Part shown: positions 36,912-49,088 of the stretch, one piece after another
How positions within the stretch are numbered: the first letter of the stretch is position 1
How the letters are laid out: each line of letters opens with the position of its first letter
Assembly (NCBI RefSeq): GCF_032452875.1
Contig: NW_026894316.1
Coordinates: 1 to 64,000 of the forward strand
Direction of reading: 5' to 3'
Length of the DNA: 64,000 nucleotides
Origin: Bos javanicus
Lineage: Eukaryota; Chordata; Mammalia; Artiodactyla; Bovidae
Position numbers and translations under genes: made by a program
Notes under the pieces: model-generated
What the model was told of the DNA's origin: nothing
The model's input: the letters and a program-made list of their open reading frames with translations, nothing else
The model's database searches: none

Positions 36912-38664
36912 TGATCACGTGACTGAGCATGCACAGTTCAGGGCTGATCATACACTGATCACGTGATTGATCATGCACTGATCACTTGGATATCATGCAC
37001 TGATCACGTGGCTGATCATACACTGTTCACGTGTCTAACCATGCACTGATCACGTGGGTATCATGCACTGATCACGTGGCTGAACATTCACTGTTCACGT
37101 GGCTGATCACACACCTGTCACGTGACATATCATGCACTGATCACTTCGATATCATGCACTGATCACGTGGCTGATCATACACTGTTCACGTGTCTGACCA
37201 TGCACCGATCACGTGGCTGATCTGCACTGCTCACGTGGCTGATCATGCACTGATCACGTAATTGATCATGCACTGATCACGTGGCTGATGATGCAATGAT
37301 CACGTGACTGACCATGCACTGAGTGACTGATCATCCACTGATCAGTTGGCTATCATGCACTGATTCGCTGATCATGCACTGATCACGTGACTGATAATGC
37401 ACTGATCATCTGGCTATCATGCACCCATTACCTGGCTATCGTGCACTGATCACGTGGTTGACCATACACTGGTCACGAGACTGATCATGCACTGATCACG
37501 TTCATCATACTGATCACATGACTGCCCATGCACTGATCACGTGGATGATCATACAGTGATCATGTGACTGATCATGCAGTGATCACATGGCTATCATGCA
37601 CTGATCAAGTGGCGGATCATACTCTGTCCCAAACTGATCGCGGCACTGATCGGCTATCATGCACTGCTGATGCGGCTGATCATGCAATGACACGATGCTA
37701 CCATGTACTGGTCACGCGAGTGATCATGTACTGATCACGTAATTGATCATGCACTGATCATGTGACCTATCCTGCACTGTTCACGTGAGTGATCATGCAC
37801 TGATCACGTGACTGATTATGCACTGATCACGCGGCTATCATGCACGGCTCACGTGCTGATCATGCAATGATCACCTAGCTACCATGTGCTACGGACTGAT
37901 CATGCACTGATCACGAATTGATCATGCACTGATCATGTGGCTGATCATGCACTGATCACGTGGCAGATCACACTGATCACGTGACTGATCATGCACTGAT
38001 CCCTGGCTGGTCATACACTGATCACTTGCCTGGTCATGCACAGATTACATGACTGATCATGTACTGAACACGTACTGATCAGGCACTGATCACGTGGCTC
38101 TGATGCACTGATCACGTGGCTATCTGCACTGATCACGTGGATATCATGCACTGATCACGTGGCTATCATGCACTGTATCATGCACTGATCACGTGGCTGA
38201 TCACACGATCACGTGGCTGATCATGCACTGATTACGTGACTATCATGCACTGATCACGTGGCTGATCATGCAATGATCACGTGGCACATGTACTGGCCCA
38301 GTGACTGATCATGCACTGATCATGTAATTGACCCTGCACTGATCATGGCTCATCACGCACTGATCACGTGGCTGATCACACGCGATCACGGACTGATCAT
38401 GTACAGATCACGTGACTAATCATGAAGTGATCACGCTAGGTCTTCTCTGATCACGTGGATATCATGCACTGATCATGGCTGGTCATGCACCCGATCACGT
38501 GACTGATCATGCACTGATCACATGGATATCATGCACTGATCACGTGGCTGATCATGCACTGATACCGTGACTGAGCATGGACTGATCACATGACTATCAT
38601 GTAGTGATCATGTGACTTAATGCTGATCATGCGCTGATCATGTTTGCTATACACTGATCATGTG

Positions 38665-38855
38665 CCTCTGGAGGCAATAAACAAAGAGCTGAGTAGGCAC
38701 GAATCAAACAGTCAGCAGGCAATAATCATGAACTCAGCTGTGAGGAATCATGCTGCTCAGCTGGCACAATCAAGCAGCTGAGCAGGCAGGAATTACGCAG
38801 CACAGCTGGCAATTGTCACAGATGAGCAGACAGAAATCACGAGTTCAGCAGGCCC
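38665..38855 (+). repeat. Pvu block 4 (short form, deletion-rich)
   Basis: About 191 bp, AATAAA retained. Several small losses relative to the consensus (ATCATGAACTC, GGCACAATC, GTCACAGATG). First of four blocks spaced 557-562 bp. Confidence 0.85.
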
Positions 38856-39221
38856 TGATCACTTGATGGAGCATACTGTTCACGTGGCTGATCATACACT
38901 GATCACGTGATTGATCATGCACTGATCACGTGGCTATCATGCACTGCTCACGTGGCTGATCATGCACTGATCACGGCATGGTCATGCACAGATCACGTGA
39001 CTGATCATGCACTGTTCACGTGGCTATCATGTACTGATCACGTGGCTGATCATGCACTGATCACGTGGCTATCATGGCTGATCACGTGGCTATCATGCAC
39101 TGATCACGTGGTTGATCATGCACTGATACCACGGACTGAGCATGACTGATCACATGACTATCATGCAGTGATCACGTGACTTCATGGCACTGATCACCTG
39201 CTATCATGCACTGATCATGTG

Positions 39222-39410
39222 CCTCTGGAGGCAATAAACAAAGAGCTGACTAGGCACGAATCAAACAGTCAGCAGGCATAATCATGGAACTCAGCGAGAA
39301 TCATGCTGCTCAGCTGGCAATAGTCAAGCAGCTGACAGGCAGGAATCACGCAGCACAGCTGGCAATTGTCAAGCAGATGAGCAGACAGTAATCACGCAGT
39401 ACACAGGCCC
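39222..39410 (+). repeat. Pvu block 5 (short form)
   Basis: About 189 bp, AATAAA retained; small deletions (GCAGGCATAATC, CTCAGCGAGAATC). Begins 557 bp after block 4. Confidence 0.85.
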
Positions 39411-39782
39411 TGATCACGTGACTGAGCATGCACTGTTCACGTGGCTGATCATACACTGATCACGTGATTGATCATGCACTGATCACGATATCATGCACTA
39501 TCACGTGGCTGATCATACACTGATCACGTGCCTGATCATGCACTGATAACGTGACTGATCATGCACTGATCACGTGTCTATCATGCACTGATCACTGGCT
39601 GATCATGCACTGATCACGTGGCTGATCATACAATGATCACGCATATCATGCACTGATCACGTGGCTGATCATGCACTGATACCGTGACTGAGCATGGACT
39701 GACTCACATGACTATCCTGTGTAGTGATCACGTGACTTAATGGCGCTGACTGCATGTTTGCTATCATACACTGATCATGTGA

Positions 39783-39976
39783 CCTCTGGAGGCAATAAAC
39801 AAAGAGCTGAGTAAGCACGAATCAAACAGTCAGCAGGCAATAATCATGGAACTCACCTGTGAGGAATCATGCTGCTCAGCTGGCAATAATCAAGCAGAAC
39901 CAGGCAGAACTCACGCAGCACAGCTGGCAATTGTCAAGCAGATGAGCAGACAGTAATCACGCAGTACAGCAGGCCC
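39783..39976 (+). repeat. Pvu block 6 (short form)
   Basis: About 194 bp, AATAAA retained; begins 561-562 bp after block 5. CAGAACCAGGCAGAACTCACG replaces the usual third-subrepeat start. Confidence 0.85.
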
Positions 39977-40344
39977 TGATCACTTGACTGAGCATGCACT
40001 GTTCACGTGGCTGATCATGCACTGATCACGTGATTGATCATGCACTGATCACGTACATCATGCACTGATCACGTGGCTGATCACACTGATCACCTGCATG
40101 GTCATGCACAGATAACGTGACTAATCATGAACTGATCACGTAGCTATCATGCACTGATCTCCTGGCTGATCATGCACTGATCACGTGGCTATCATGCAAT
40201 GATCACGTGGCTATCATGCACTGATCACTTGGCTGATCATGCACTGATACCGTGACTGAGCATGGACTGATCACATGACTATCCTGTAGTGATCACGTGA
40301 CTTAATGGTGCTGATCATGTTTGCTATCATACACTGATCATGTG

Positions 40345-40539
40345 CTCTGGAGGCAATAAACAAAGAGCTGAGTAGGCACGAATCAAACAGTCAGCAGGCA
40401 ATAATCATGGAACTCACCTGTGAGGAATCATGCTGCTCAGCTGGCAATAATCAAGCAGCTGAGCAGGCAGGAATTATGCAGCACAGCTGGCAATTGTCAA
40501 GCAGATGAGCAGACAGTAATCACGCAGCTCAGCAGGCCC
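40345..40539 (+). repeat. Pvu block 7 (short form)
   Basis: About 195 bp, AATAAA retained (TGCTCTGGAGGCAATAAAC); begins about 562 bp after block 6. The monomers after it (40540-41180) are degenerate and lead into LTR block B. Confidence 0.85.
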
Positions 40540-41705
40540 TGATCACGTGACTGAGCATGCACTGTTCACGTGGCTGATCATACACTGATCACGTGATTGA
40601 TCATGCACTGATCACTTGGATATCATGCACTGATCATGGCTGATCATACAGTGTTCGTGTCTCACCATGCACTGATCACGTGGCTGATCATACACTGCTC
40701 AAGTAACTGATCATGCACTGACACGTGGCTACATCATGCATGATCACGTGCTGAACATGCACTGGTTCACGGGCTGATCACACACCTGTCACGTGACAGA
40801 TCATGCAGTGATCACGTGGCACTCATGCACTGATCACGTACTATCTTGAACCGATCACTTATGGATTACATTCATCACGTGGGACTGATATGCACTGATT
40901 ACGGCAAGCATCATGCATTGACTACATGACTACATAGCATTGATCACGGATGATCATGCACTGATCACGCCCCTGACCATGCACTGGTCAATGTGACTGA
41001 TCATGCAATGATCACGTGATTGGATCATGCACTGATCACGAGCTATCAACTGATCACGGCTGATCAGGCAATGATCACGTAGCTACCATGTACTGGTCAT
41101 GTGACTGATCATACTGATCACGCATATCTTGAACCGATCACATGGCTGATCATGCACTGATCACGTGGCTATCATGCACTGATCACGTGGCTGATCAGGC
41201 AGATCACGTGACTGAGCATGTACTGATCACGTGGCTGATCATGCACTGATGACGTGATCTGCGCATGCACTGATGACGTGGCTGATCGGCACTGATCATA
41301 TGGCTCATCATGCACTGATCACGTTTTTATCAGGCAATGATCAGTGACTGACAGGCGCTGATCATGGGACTGTGCATGCACTGATCACGTGGCTATCATG
41401 CACTAATGACGTGACTGCGCATGCACTGATGACGTGGCTGTTCGGGCACTGATCACGTGTTTATCAGGTAGTGATCAGTGACTGACAGGCGCTGATCAGG
41501 GGACTGTGCACGCACTGATCAGGTGGCTGATCAGGAACTGACCACCTGACCGCGCATGCAGTGATCACGTGGCTGGTCGTTCACTGATCACGTGTTTATC
41601 ATACGGTGATCACGTGACTGAGAGGCGCTGATCACGTGACTGTGCCGTCAGTGATCACGTGGCTGAGCAGGCACTGATATCGTGACTGAGCATGCACTGA
41701 TCATG

Positions 41706-42305
41706 TGCCGGGAGCTGGGGAGGCATTCCACTCTGGACAAAGGTCATGAGGAAGGAGGCTCGGCATACGCAAATGCGGGATCGAGCCTCAGGAGTCCACC
41801 CGGATATTCTCGAGCATCTCCCCCAAAAAAACCGGAGTCTGCCTACTGTATTGCTTTGTGCTCTCACCTCTGATTTCACTGGGGGCTGTCCACCACCACC
41901 ATCTCGCTCTCTCTGTCAAAGAGTTAACTTACAGCTCCAATTCATAAAATTCCTTGTCATTCTTCCCTTTAACTTCCAGCTGAGTCTCCATCTGGAGCGC
42001 GGAACCCACCACGCTTACTAATTATGCCTGGGCTGCTAAGACCCACTCGAGAAGGTGCCTAGGGTGAGGCACCTTTCGCTATTCGAGAGGGCGCCTGCGG
42101 CCTACGTAAGTGGTGCAAACTTCTTGTCTTGAAGTTTGATTGGTCTTCCGCGTAAACCAAACTACTCAGTCTCTTTTCTCCACCGATTTTTCCTACTGAG
42201 CTCTCCTCACACTATCATTCTTGACATCTCTGATTAGCATATAAATAGTCGCCTAGGCCATCTCTCCTTCGGATACCCTGGATCAGTTGGGGCTGGTCCC
42301 CGGCA
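41706..42305 (+). mobile_element. LTR copy 23 (most diverged)
   Basis: 600 bp, C5/A7. Several substitutions found nowhere else in the window, e.g. GGGAGCTGGGG, CTGTCCACCACC, CATAAAATTCC, GGTGCCTAGG, CACACTATC, TTCGGATACC. PBS at 42308-42325 and TATA intact. Confidence 0.85.
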
Positions 42306-43023
42306 GGTGGCGACCGAACAGGGACCTCAGGAGGCAATACTCAAAGAGCTGAGTAGACACGAACCACGCAATCAGCAGGCAATAAGCATGGAGCTCAACA
42401 GTGACGAATCATGCTGCTCAACTGGCAATAATCAAGCACGTGACCAGGCAGGACTCATGCAGCTCAGCTGGCAATTGTCAAGCAGATGAGCCGGCAGAAA
42501 TCACGCAGCTCAGCAGGCCCTGATCACGTGACTCTGCAAGCACTGATCACGTGGCTATCATGCACTGACGACGTGACTGCGCATGCACTGATGACGTGGC
42601 TGATCGGCACTGATCACATGGCTCATCATGCACTGATTACGTGTTTATCAGGCAATGATCAGTGACTGACAGGCGCTGATCATGGGACTGTGCACGAACT
42701 GATCACGTGGCTATCATGCACTGATTACGTGACTGCGCATGCACTGATGACGTGGCTGTTCGGGCACTGATCACGTGTTTATCAGGCAGTGATCAGTGAC
42801 TGACAGGCGCTGATCAGGGGACTGTGCACGCACTGATCAGGTGGCTGATCAGGAACTGACCACCTGACTGCGCATGCGGTGATCACGTGGCTGGTCGTTC
42901 ACTGATCACGTGTTTATCATACGGTGATCACGTGGCTGAGAGGCGCTGATCACGTGAGTGTGCCGTCAGTGATCACGTGGCTGAGCAGGCACTAATATCG
43001 TGACTGAGCATGCACTGATCATG
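42306..43023 (+). repeat. Satellite part of the shortest unit (1318 bp)
   Basis: Carries both the block-B loss of one Pvu subrepeat and a two-monomer deletion near 42546 identical in position to that near 10090. Other private changes (GCATGCGGTG, ACTAATATCG) mark it as an edge unit. Confidence 0.8.
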
Positions 43024-43623
43024 TGCCGGGAGCCGGGGAGGCATTCCACTCTGGACAAAGGTCATGAGGAAGGAGGCTCGGCATACGCAAATGCGGGATC
43101 GAGCCTCAGGAGTCCACCCGGATATTCTCCAGCATCTCCCCCCACAAAAACCGGAGTCTGCCTACTGTATTGCTTTGTGCTCTCACCTCTGATTTCACTG
43201 GGGGCTGTCCCCCACCACCATCTCGCTCTCTCTGTCAAAGAGTTAACTTACAGCTCCAATTCATAAAGTTCCTTGTCATTCTTCCCTTTAACTTCCAGCT
43301 GAGTCTCCATCTGGAGCGCGGAACCCACCACGCTTACTAATTATGCCTGGGCTGCTAAGACCCACTCGAGAAGGTGTCTAGGGTGAGGCACCTTTCGCTA
43401 TTCGAGAGGGCGCCTGCGGCCTACGTAAGTGGTGCAAACTTCTTGTCTTGAAGTTTGATTGGTCTTCCGCGTAAACCAAGCTACTCAGTCTCTTTTCTCC
43501 ACCGAATTTTCCTACCGAGCTCTCCTCATACTATCATTCTTGACATCTCTGATTAGCATATAAATAGTCGCCTAGGCCATCTCTCCTTCGAATACCCTGA
43601 TCAGTTGGGGCTGGTCCCCGGCA
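43024..43623 (+). mobile_element. LTR copy 24
   Basis: 600 bp. TTCTCCAGC for TTCTCGAGC, interrupted tract CCCCCCACAAAAA, CCTACCGAGC, and a one-base loss giving CCCTGATCAG; the last two are shared with copy 27. Confidence 0.85.
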
Positions 43624-44388
43624 GGTGGCGACCGAACAGGGACCTCAGGAGGCAATACTCAAAGAGCTGAGCAGACACGAACCACGCAATCAGCAGGCAA
43701 TAAGCATGGAGCTCAGCAGTGACGAATCGTGCTGCTCAACTGGCAATAATCAAGCACGTGACCAGGCAGGAATCACGCAGCTCAGCTGGCAATTGTCAAG
43801 CAGATGAGCCGGCAGGAATCACGCAGCTCAGCAGGCCCTGATCACGTGACTCTGCAGGCACTGATCACGTGGCTGATCAAGTCCAGATCACGTGACTGAG
43901 CATGCACTGATCACGTGGCTATCATGCACTGATGACGTGACTGCGCATGCACTGATGACGTGGCTGATCGGACACTGATCACATGGCTCATCATGCACTG
44001 ATCACGTGTTTATCAGGCAATGATCAGTGACTGACAGGCGCTGATCATGGGACTGTGCACGCACTGATCACGTGGCTATCATGCACTGATCACGTGACTG
44101 CGCATGCACTGATGACGTGGCTGTTCGGGCACTGATCACGTGTTTATCAGGCAGTGATCAGTGACTGACAGGCGCTGATCAGGGGACTGTGCACGCACTG
44201 ATCAGGTGGCTGATCAGGAACTGACCACCTGACTGCGCATGCAGTGATCACGTGGCTGGTCGTTCACTGATCACGTGTTTATCATCCGGTGATCACGTGA
44301 CTGAGAGGCGCTGATCACGTGACTGTGCCGTCAGTGATCACGTGGCTGAGCAGGCACTGATATCGTGACTGAGCATGCACTGATCATG

Positions 44389-44989
44389 TGCCGGGAGCCG
44401 GGGAGGCATTCCACTCTGGACAAAGGTCATGAGGAAGGAGGCTCGGCATACGCAAATGCGGGATCGAGCCTCAGGAGTCCACCCGGATATTCTCGAGCAT
44501 CTCCCCCCAAAAAAACCGGAGTCTGCCTACTGTATTGCTTTGTGCTCTCACCTCTGATTTCACTGGGGGCTGTCCCCCACCACCATCTCGCTCTCTCTGT
44601 CAAAGAGTTAACTTACAGCTCCAATTCATAAAGTTCCTTGTCATTCTTCCCTTTAACTTCCAGCTGAGTCTCCATCTGGAGCGCGGAACCCACCACGCTT
44701 ACTAATTATGCCTGGGCTGCTAAGACCCACTCGAGAAGGTGTCTAGGGTGAGGCACCTTTCGCTATTCGAGAGGGCGCCTGCGGCCTACGTAAGTGGTGC
44801 AAACTTCTTGTCTTGAAGTTTGATTGGTCTTCCGCGTAAACCAAGCTACTCAGTCTCTTTTCTCCACCGAATTTTCCTACTGAGCTCTCCTCATACTATC
44901 ATTCTTGACATCTCTGATTAGCATATAAATAGTCGCCTAGGCCATCTCTCCTTCGAATACCCTGGATCTGTTGGGGCTGGTCCCCGGCA
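44389..44989 (+). mobile_element. LTR copy 25
   Basis: 601 bp, C6/A7. GGATCTGTTGGGG near the 3' end, shared with copy 26. Confidence 0.85.
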
Positions 44990-45754
44990 GGTGGCGACCG
45001 AACAGGGACCTCAGGAGGCAATACTCAAAGAGCTGAGCAGACACGAACCACGCAATCAGCAGGCAATAAGCATGGAGCTCAGCAGTGACGAATCATGCTG
45101 CTCAACTGGCAATAATCAAGCACGTGACCAGGCAGGAATCACGCAGCTCAGCTGGCAATTGTCAAGCAGATGAGCCGGCAGGAATCACGCAGCTCAGCAG
45201 GCCCTGATCACGTGACTCTGCAGGCACTGATCACGTGGCTGATCAAGTCCAGATCACGTGACTGAGCATGCACTGATCACGTGGCTATCATGCACTGATG
45301 ACGTGACTGCGCATGCACTGATGACGTGGCTGATCGGGCACTGATCACATGGCTCATCATGCACTGATCACGTGTTTATCAGGCAATGATCAGTGACTGA
45401 CAGGCGCTGATCATGGGACTGTGCACGCACTGATCACGTGGCTATCATGCACTGATCACGTGACTGCGCATGCACTGATGACGTGGCTGTTCGGGCACTG
45501 ATCACGTGTTTATCAGGCAGTGATCAGTGACTGACAGGCGCTGATCAGGGGACTGTGCACGCACTGATCAGGTGGCTGATCAGGAACTGACCACCTGACT
45601 GCGCATGCAGTGATCACGTGGCAGGTCGTTCACTGATCACCTGTTTATCATCCGGTGATCACGTGACTGAGAGGCGCTGATCACGTGACTGTGCCGTCAG
45701 TGATCACGTGGCTGAGCAGGCACTGATATCGTGACTGAGCATGCACTGATCATG

Positions 45755-46356
45755 GGCCGGGAGCCGGGGAGGCATTCCACTCTGGACAAAGGTCATGAGG
45801 AAGGAGGCTCGGCATACGCAAATGCGGGATCGAGCCTCAGGAGTCCACCCGGATATTCTTGAGCATCTCCCCCCCAAAAAAACCGGAGTCTGCCTACTGT
45901 ATTGCTTTGTGCTTTCACCTCTGATTTCACTGGGGGCTGTCCCCCACCACCATCTCGCTCTCTCTGTCAAAGAGTTAACCTACAGCTCCAATTCATAAAG
46001 TTCCTTGTCATTCTTCCCTTTAACTTCCAGCTGAGTCTCCATCTGGAGCGCGGAACCCACCACGCTTACTAATTATGCCTGGGCTGCTAAGACCCACTCG
46101 AGAAGGTGTCTAGGGTGAGGCACCTTTCGCTATTCGAGAGGGCGCCTGCGGCCTACGTAAGTGGTGCAAACTTCTTGTCTTGAAGTTTGATTGGTCTTCC
46201 GCGTAAACCAAGCTACTCAGTATCTTTTCTCCACCGAATTTTCCTACTGAGCTCTCCTCATACTATCATTCTTGACATCTCTGATTAGCATATAAATAGT
46301 CGCCTAGGCCATCTCTCCTTCGAATACCCTGGATCTGTTGGGGCTGGTCCCCGGCA
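45755..46356 (+). mobile_element. LTR copy 26 (mutated 5' terminus)
   Basis: 602 bp, C7/A7. The first base is changed (CATGGGCCGGG for CATGTGCCGGG), so the TG end is lost. Other changes: TTCTTGAGC, GCTTTCACC, TTAACCTAC, AGTATCTTT; GGATCTG shared with copy 25. TATA and PBS intact. Confidence 0.85.
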
Positions 46357-47120
46357 GGTGGCGACCGAACAGGGACCTCAGGAGGCAATACTCAAAGAGC
46401 TGAGCAGACACGAACCACGCAATCAGCAGGCAATAAGCATGGAGCTCAGCAGTGACGAATCATGCTGCTCAACTGGCAATAATCAAGCACGTGACCAGGC
46501 AGGACTCACGCAGCTCAGCTGGCAATTGTCAAGCAGATGAGCCGGCAGGAATCACGCAGCTCAGCAGGCCCTGATCACGTGACTCTGCAGGCACTGATCA
46601 CGTGGCTGATCAAGTCCAGATCACGTGACTGAGCATGCACTGATCACGTGGCTGATCATGCACTGATGACGGACTGCGCATGCACTGATGACGTGGCTGA
46701 TCGGCACTGATCACATGGCTCATCATGCACTGATCACGTGTTTATCAGGCAACGATCAGTGACTGACAGGCGCTGATCATGGGACTGTGCACGCACTGAT
46801 CACGTGGCTATCATGCACTGATCACGTGACTGCGCATGCACTGATGACGTGGCTGTTCGGGCACTGATCACGTGTTTATCAGGCAGTGATCAGTGACTGA
46901 CAGGCGCTGATCAGGGGACTGTGCACGCACTGATCAGGTGGCTGATCAGGAACTGACCACCTGACTGCGCATGCAGTGATCACGTGGCTGGTCGTTCACT
47001 GATCACGTGTTTATCATCCGGTGATCACGTGACTGAGAGGCGCTGATCACGTGACTGTGCCGTCAGTGATCACGTGGCTGAGCAGGCACTGATATCGTGA
47101 CTGAGCATGCACTGATCATG

Positions 47121-47721
47121 TGCCGGGAGCCGGGGAGGCATTCCACTCTGGACAAAGGTCATGAGGAAGGAGGCTCGGCATACGCAAATGCGGGATCGAG
47201 CCTCAGGAGTCCACCCGGATATTCTCGAGCATCTCCCCCCCCAAAAAACCGGAGTCTGCCTACTGTATTGCTTTGTGCTCTCACCTCTGATTTCACTGGG
47301 GGCTGTCCCCCACCACCATCTCGCTCTCTCTGTCAAAGAGTTAACTTACAGCTCCAATTCATAAAGTTCCTTGTCATTCTTCCCTTTAACTTCCAGCTGA
47401 GTCTCCATCTGGAGCGCGGAACCCACCACGCTTACTAATTATGCCTGGGCTGCTAAGACCCACTCGAGAAGGTGTCTAGGGTGAGGCACCTTTCGCTATT
47501 CGAGAGGGCGCCTGCGGCCTACGTAAGTGGTGCAAACTTCTTGTCTTGAAGTTTGATTGGTCTTCCGCGTAAACCAAGCTACTCAGTCTCTTTTCTCCAC
47601 CGAATTTTCCTACCGAGCTCTCCTCATACTATCATTCTTGACATCTCTGATTAGCATATAAATAGTCGCCTAGGCCATCTCTCCTTCGAATACCCTGATC
47701 AGTTGGGGCTGGTCCCCGGCA
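47121..47721 (+). mobile_element. LTR copy 27
   Basis: 601 bp, C8/A6, the longest C run. CCTACCGAGC and CCCTGATCAG shared with copy 24, three units earlier. Confidence 0.85.
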
Positions 47722-48486
47722 GGTGGCGACCGAACAGGGACCTCAGGAGGCAATACTCAAAGAGCTGAGCAGACACGAACCACGCAATCAGCAGGCAATA
47801 AGCATGGAGCTCAGAAGTGACGAATCATGCTGCTCAACTGGCAATAATCAAGCACGTGACCAGGCAGGACTCACGCAGCTCAGCTGGCAATTGTCAAGCA
47901 GATGAGCCGGCAGGAATCACGCAGCTCAGCAGGCCCTGATCACGTGACTCTGCAGGCACTGATCACGTGGCTGATCAAGTCCAGATCACGTGACTGAGCA
48001 TGCACTGATAACGTGGCTATCATGCACTGATTACGTGACTGCGCATGCACTGATGACGTGGCTGATCGGGCACTGATCACATGGCTCATCATGCACTGAT
48101 CACGTGTTTATCAGGCAATGATCAGTAACTGACAGGCGCTGATCATGGGACTGTGCGCGCACTGATCACGTGGCTATCATGCACTGATCACGTGACTGCG
48201 CAGGCACTGATGACGTGGGTGTTCGGGCACTGATCACGTGTTTATCAGGCAGTGATCAGTGACTGACAGGCGCTGATCAGGGGACTGTGCACGCACTGAT
48301 CAGGTGGCTGATCAGGAACTGACCACCTGACTTCGCATGCAGTGATCACGTGGCTGGTCGTTCACTGATCACGTGTTTATCATCCGGTGATCACGTGACT
48401 GAGAGGCGCTGATCACGTGACTGTGCCGTCAGTGATCACGTGGCTGAGCAGGCACTCATATCGTGACTGAGCATGCACTGATCATG

Positions 48487-49088
48487 TGCCGGGAGCCGGG
48501 GAGGCATTCCACTCTGGACAAAGGTCATGAGGAAGGAGGCTCGGCATACGCAAATGCGGGATCGAGCCTCAGGAGTCCACCCGGATATTCTCGAGCATCT
48601 CCCCCCCAAAAAAACCGGAGTCTGCCTACTGTATTGCTTTGTGCTCTCACCTCTGATTTCACTGGGGGCTGTCCCCCACCACCATCTCGCTCTCTCTGTC
48701 AAAGAGTTAACTTACAGCTCCAATTCATAAAGTTCCTTGTCATTCTTCCCTTTAACTTCCAGCTGAGTCTCCATCTGGAGCGCGGAACCCACCACGCTAA
48801 CTAATTATGCCTGGGCTGCTAAGACCCACTCGAGAAGGTGTCTAGGGTGAGGCACCTTTCGCTATTCGAGAGGGCACCTGCGGCCTACGTAAGTGGTGCA
48901 AACTTCTTGTCTTGAAGTTTGATTGGTCTTCCGCGTAAACCAAGCTACTCAGTCTCTTTTCTCCACCGAATTTTCCTACCGAGCTCTCCTCATACTATCA
49001 TTCTTGACATCTCTGATTAGCATATAAATAGTCGCCTAGGCCATCTCTCCTTCGAATACCCTGGATCAGTTCGGGCTGGTCCCCGGCA
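48487..49088 (+). mobile_element. LTR copy 28 (last)
   Basis: 602 bp, C7/A7. GCTAACTAATT, GGGCACCTG, CCTACCGAGC and CAGTTCGGGC variants. PBS at 49091-49108 is intact. The Pvu block after it is cut off at 49136 and replaced by 23-bp monomers. Confidence 0.85.

Larger units (their letters stand above)
31567..41180 (+). repeat. LTR-free 23-bp satellite with Pvu blocks (1.706-like)
   Basis: Tandem 22/23-bp monomers around GATCATGCACTGATCACGTG interrupted by seven Pvu blocks. It includes clean runs (32134-32506), a ~1.0 kb duplication (33971-35972) and four Pvu blocks at about 560-bp spacing. From about 36 kb, monomers and Pvu blocks carry many 1-8 bp deletions compared with the same sequences at 50-64 kb. 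No gene is seen. Confidence 0.9.

Noticed and set aside
31567..41180. CRISPR array (short regular repeats)
   Set aside because: The 23-bp units are contiguous with no unique spacers, and the context is vertebrate satellite.
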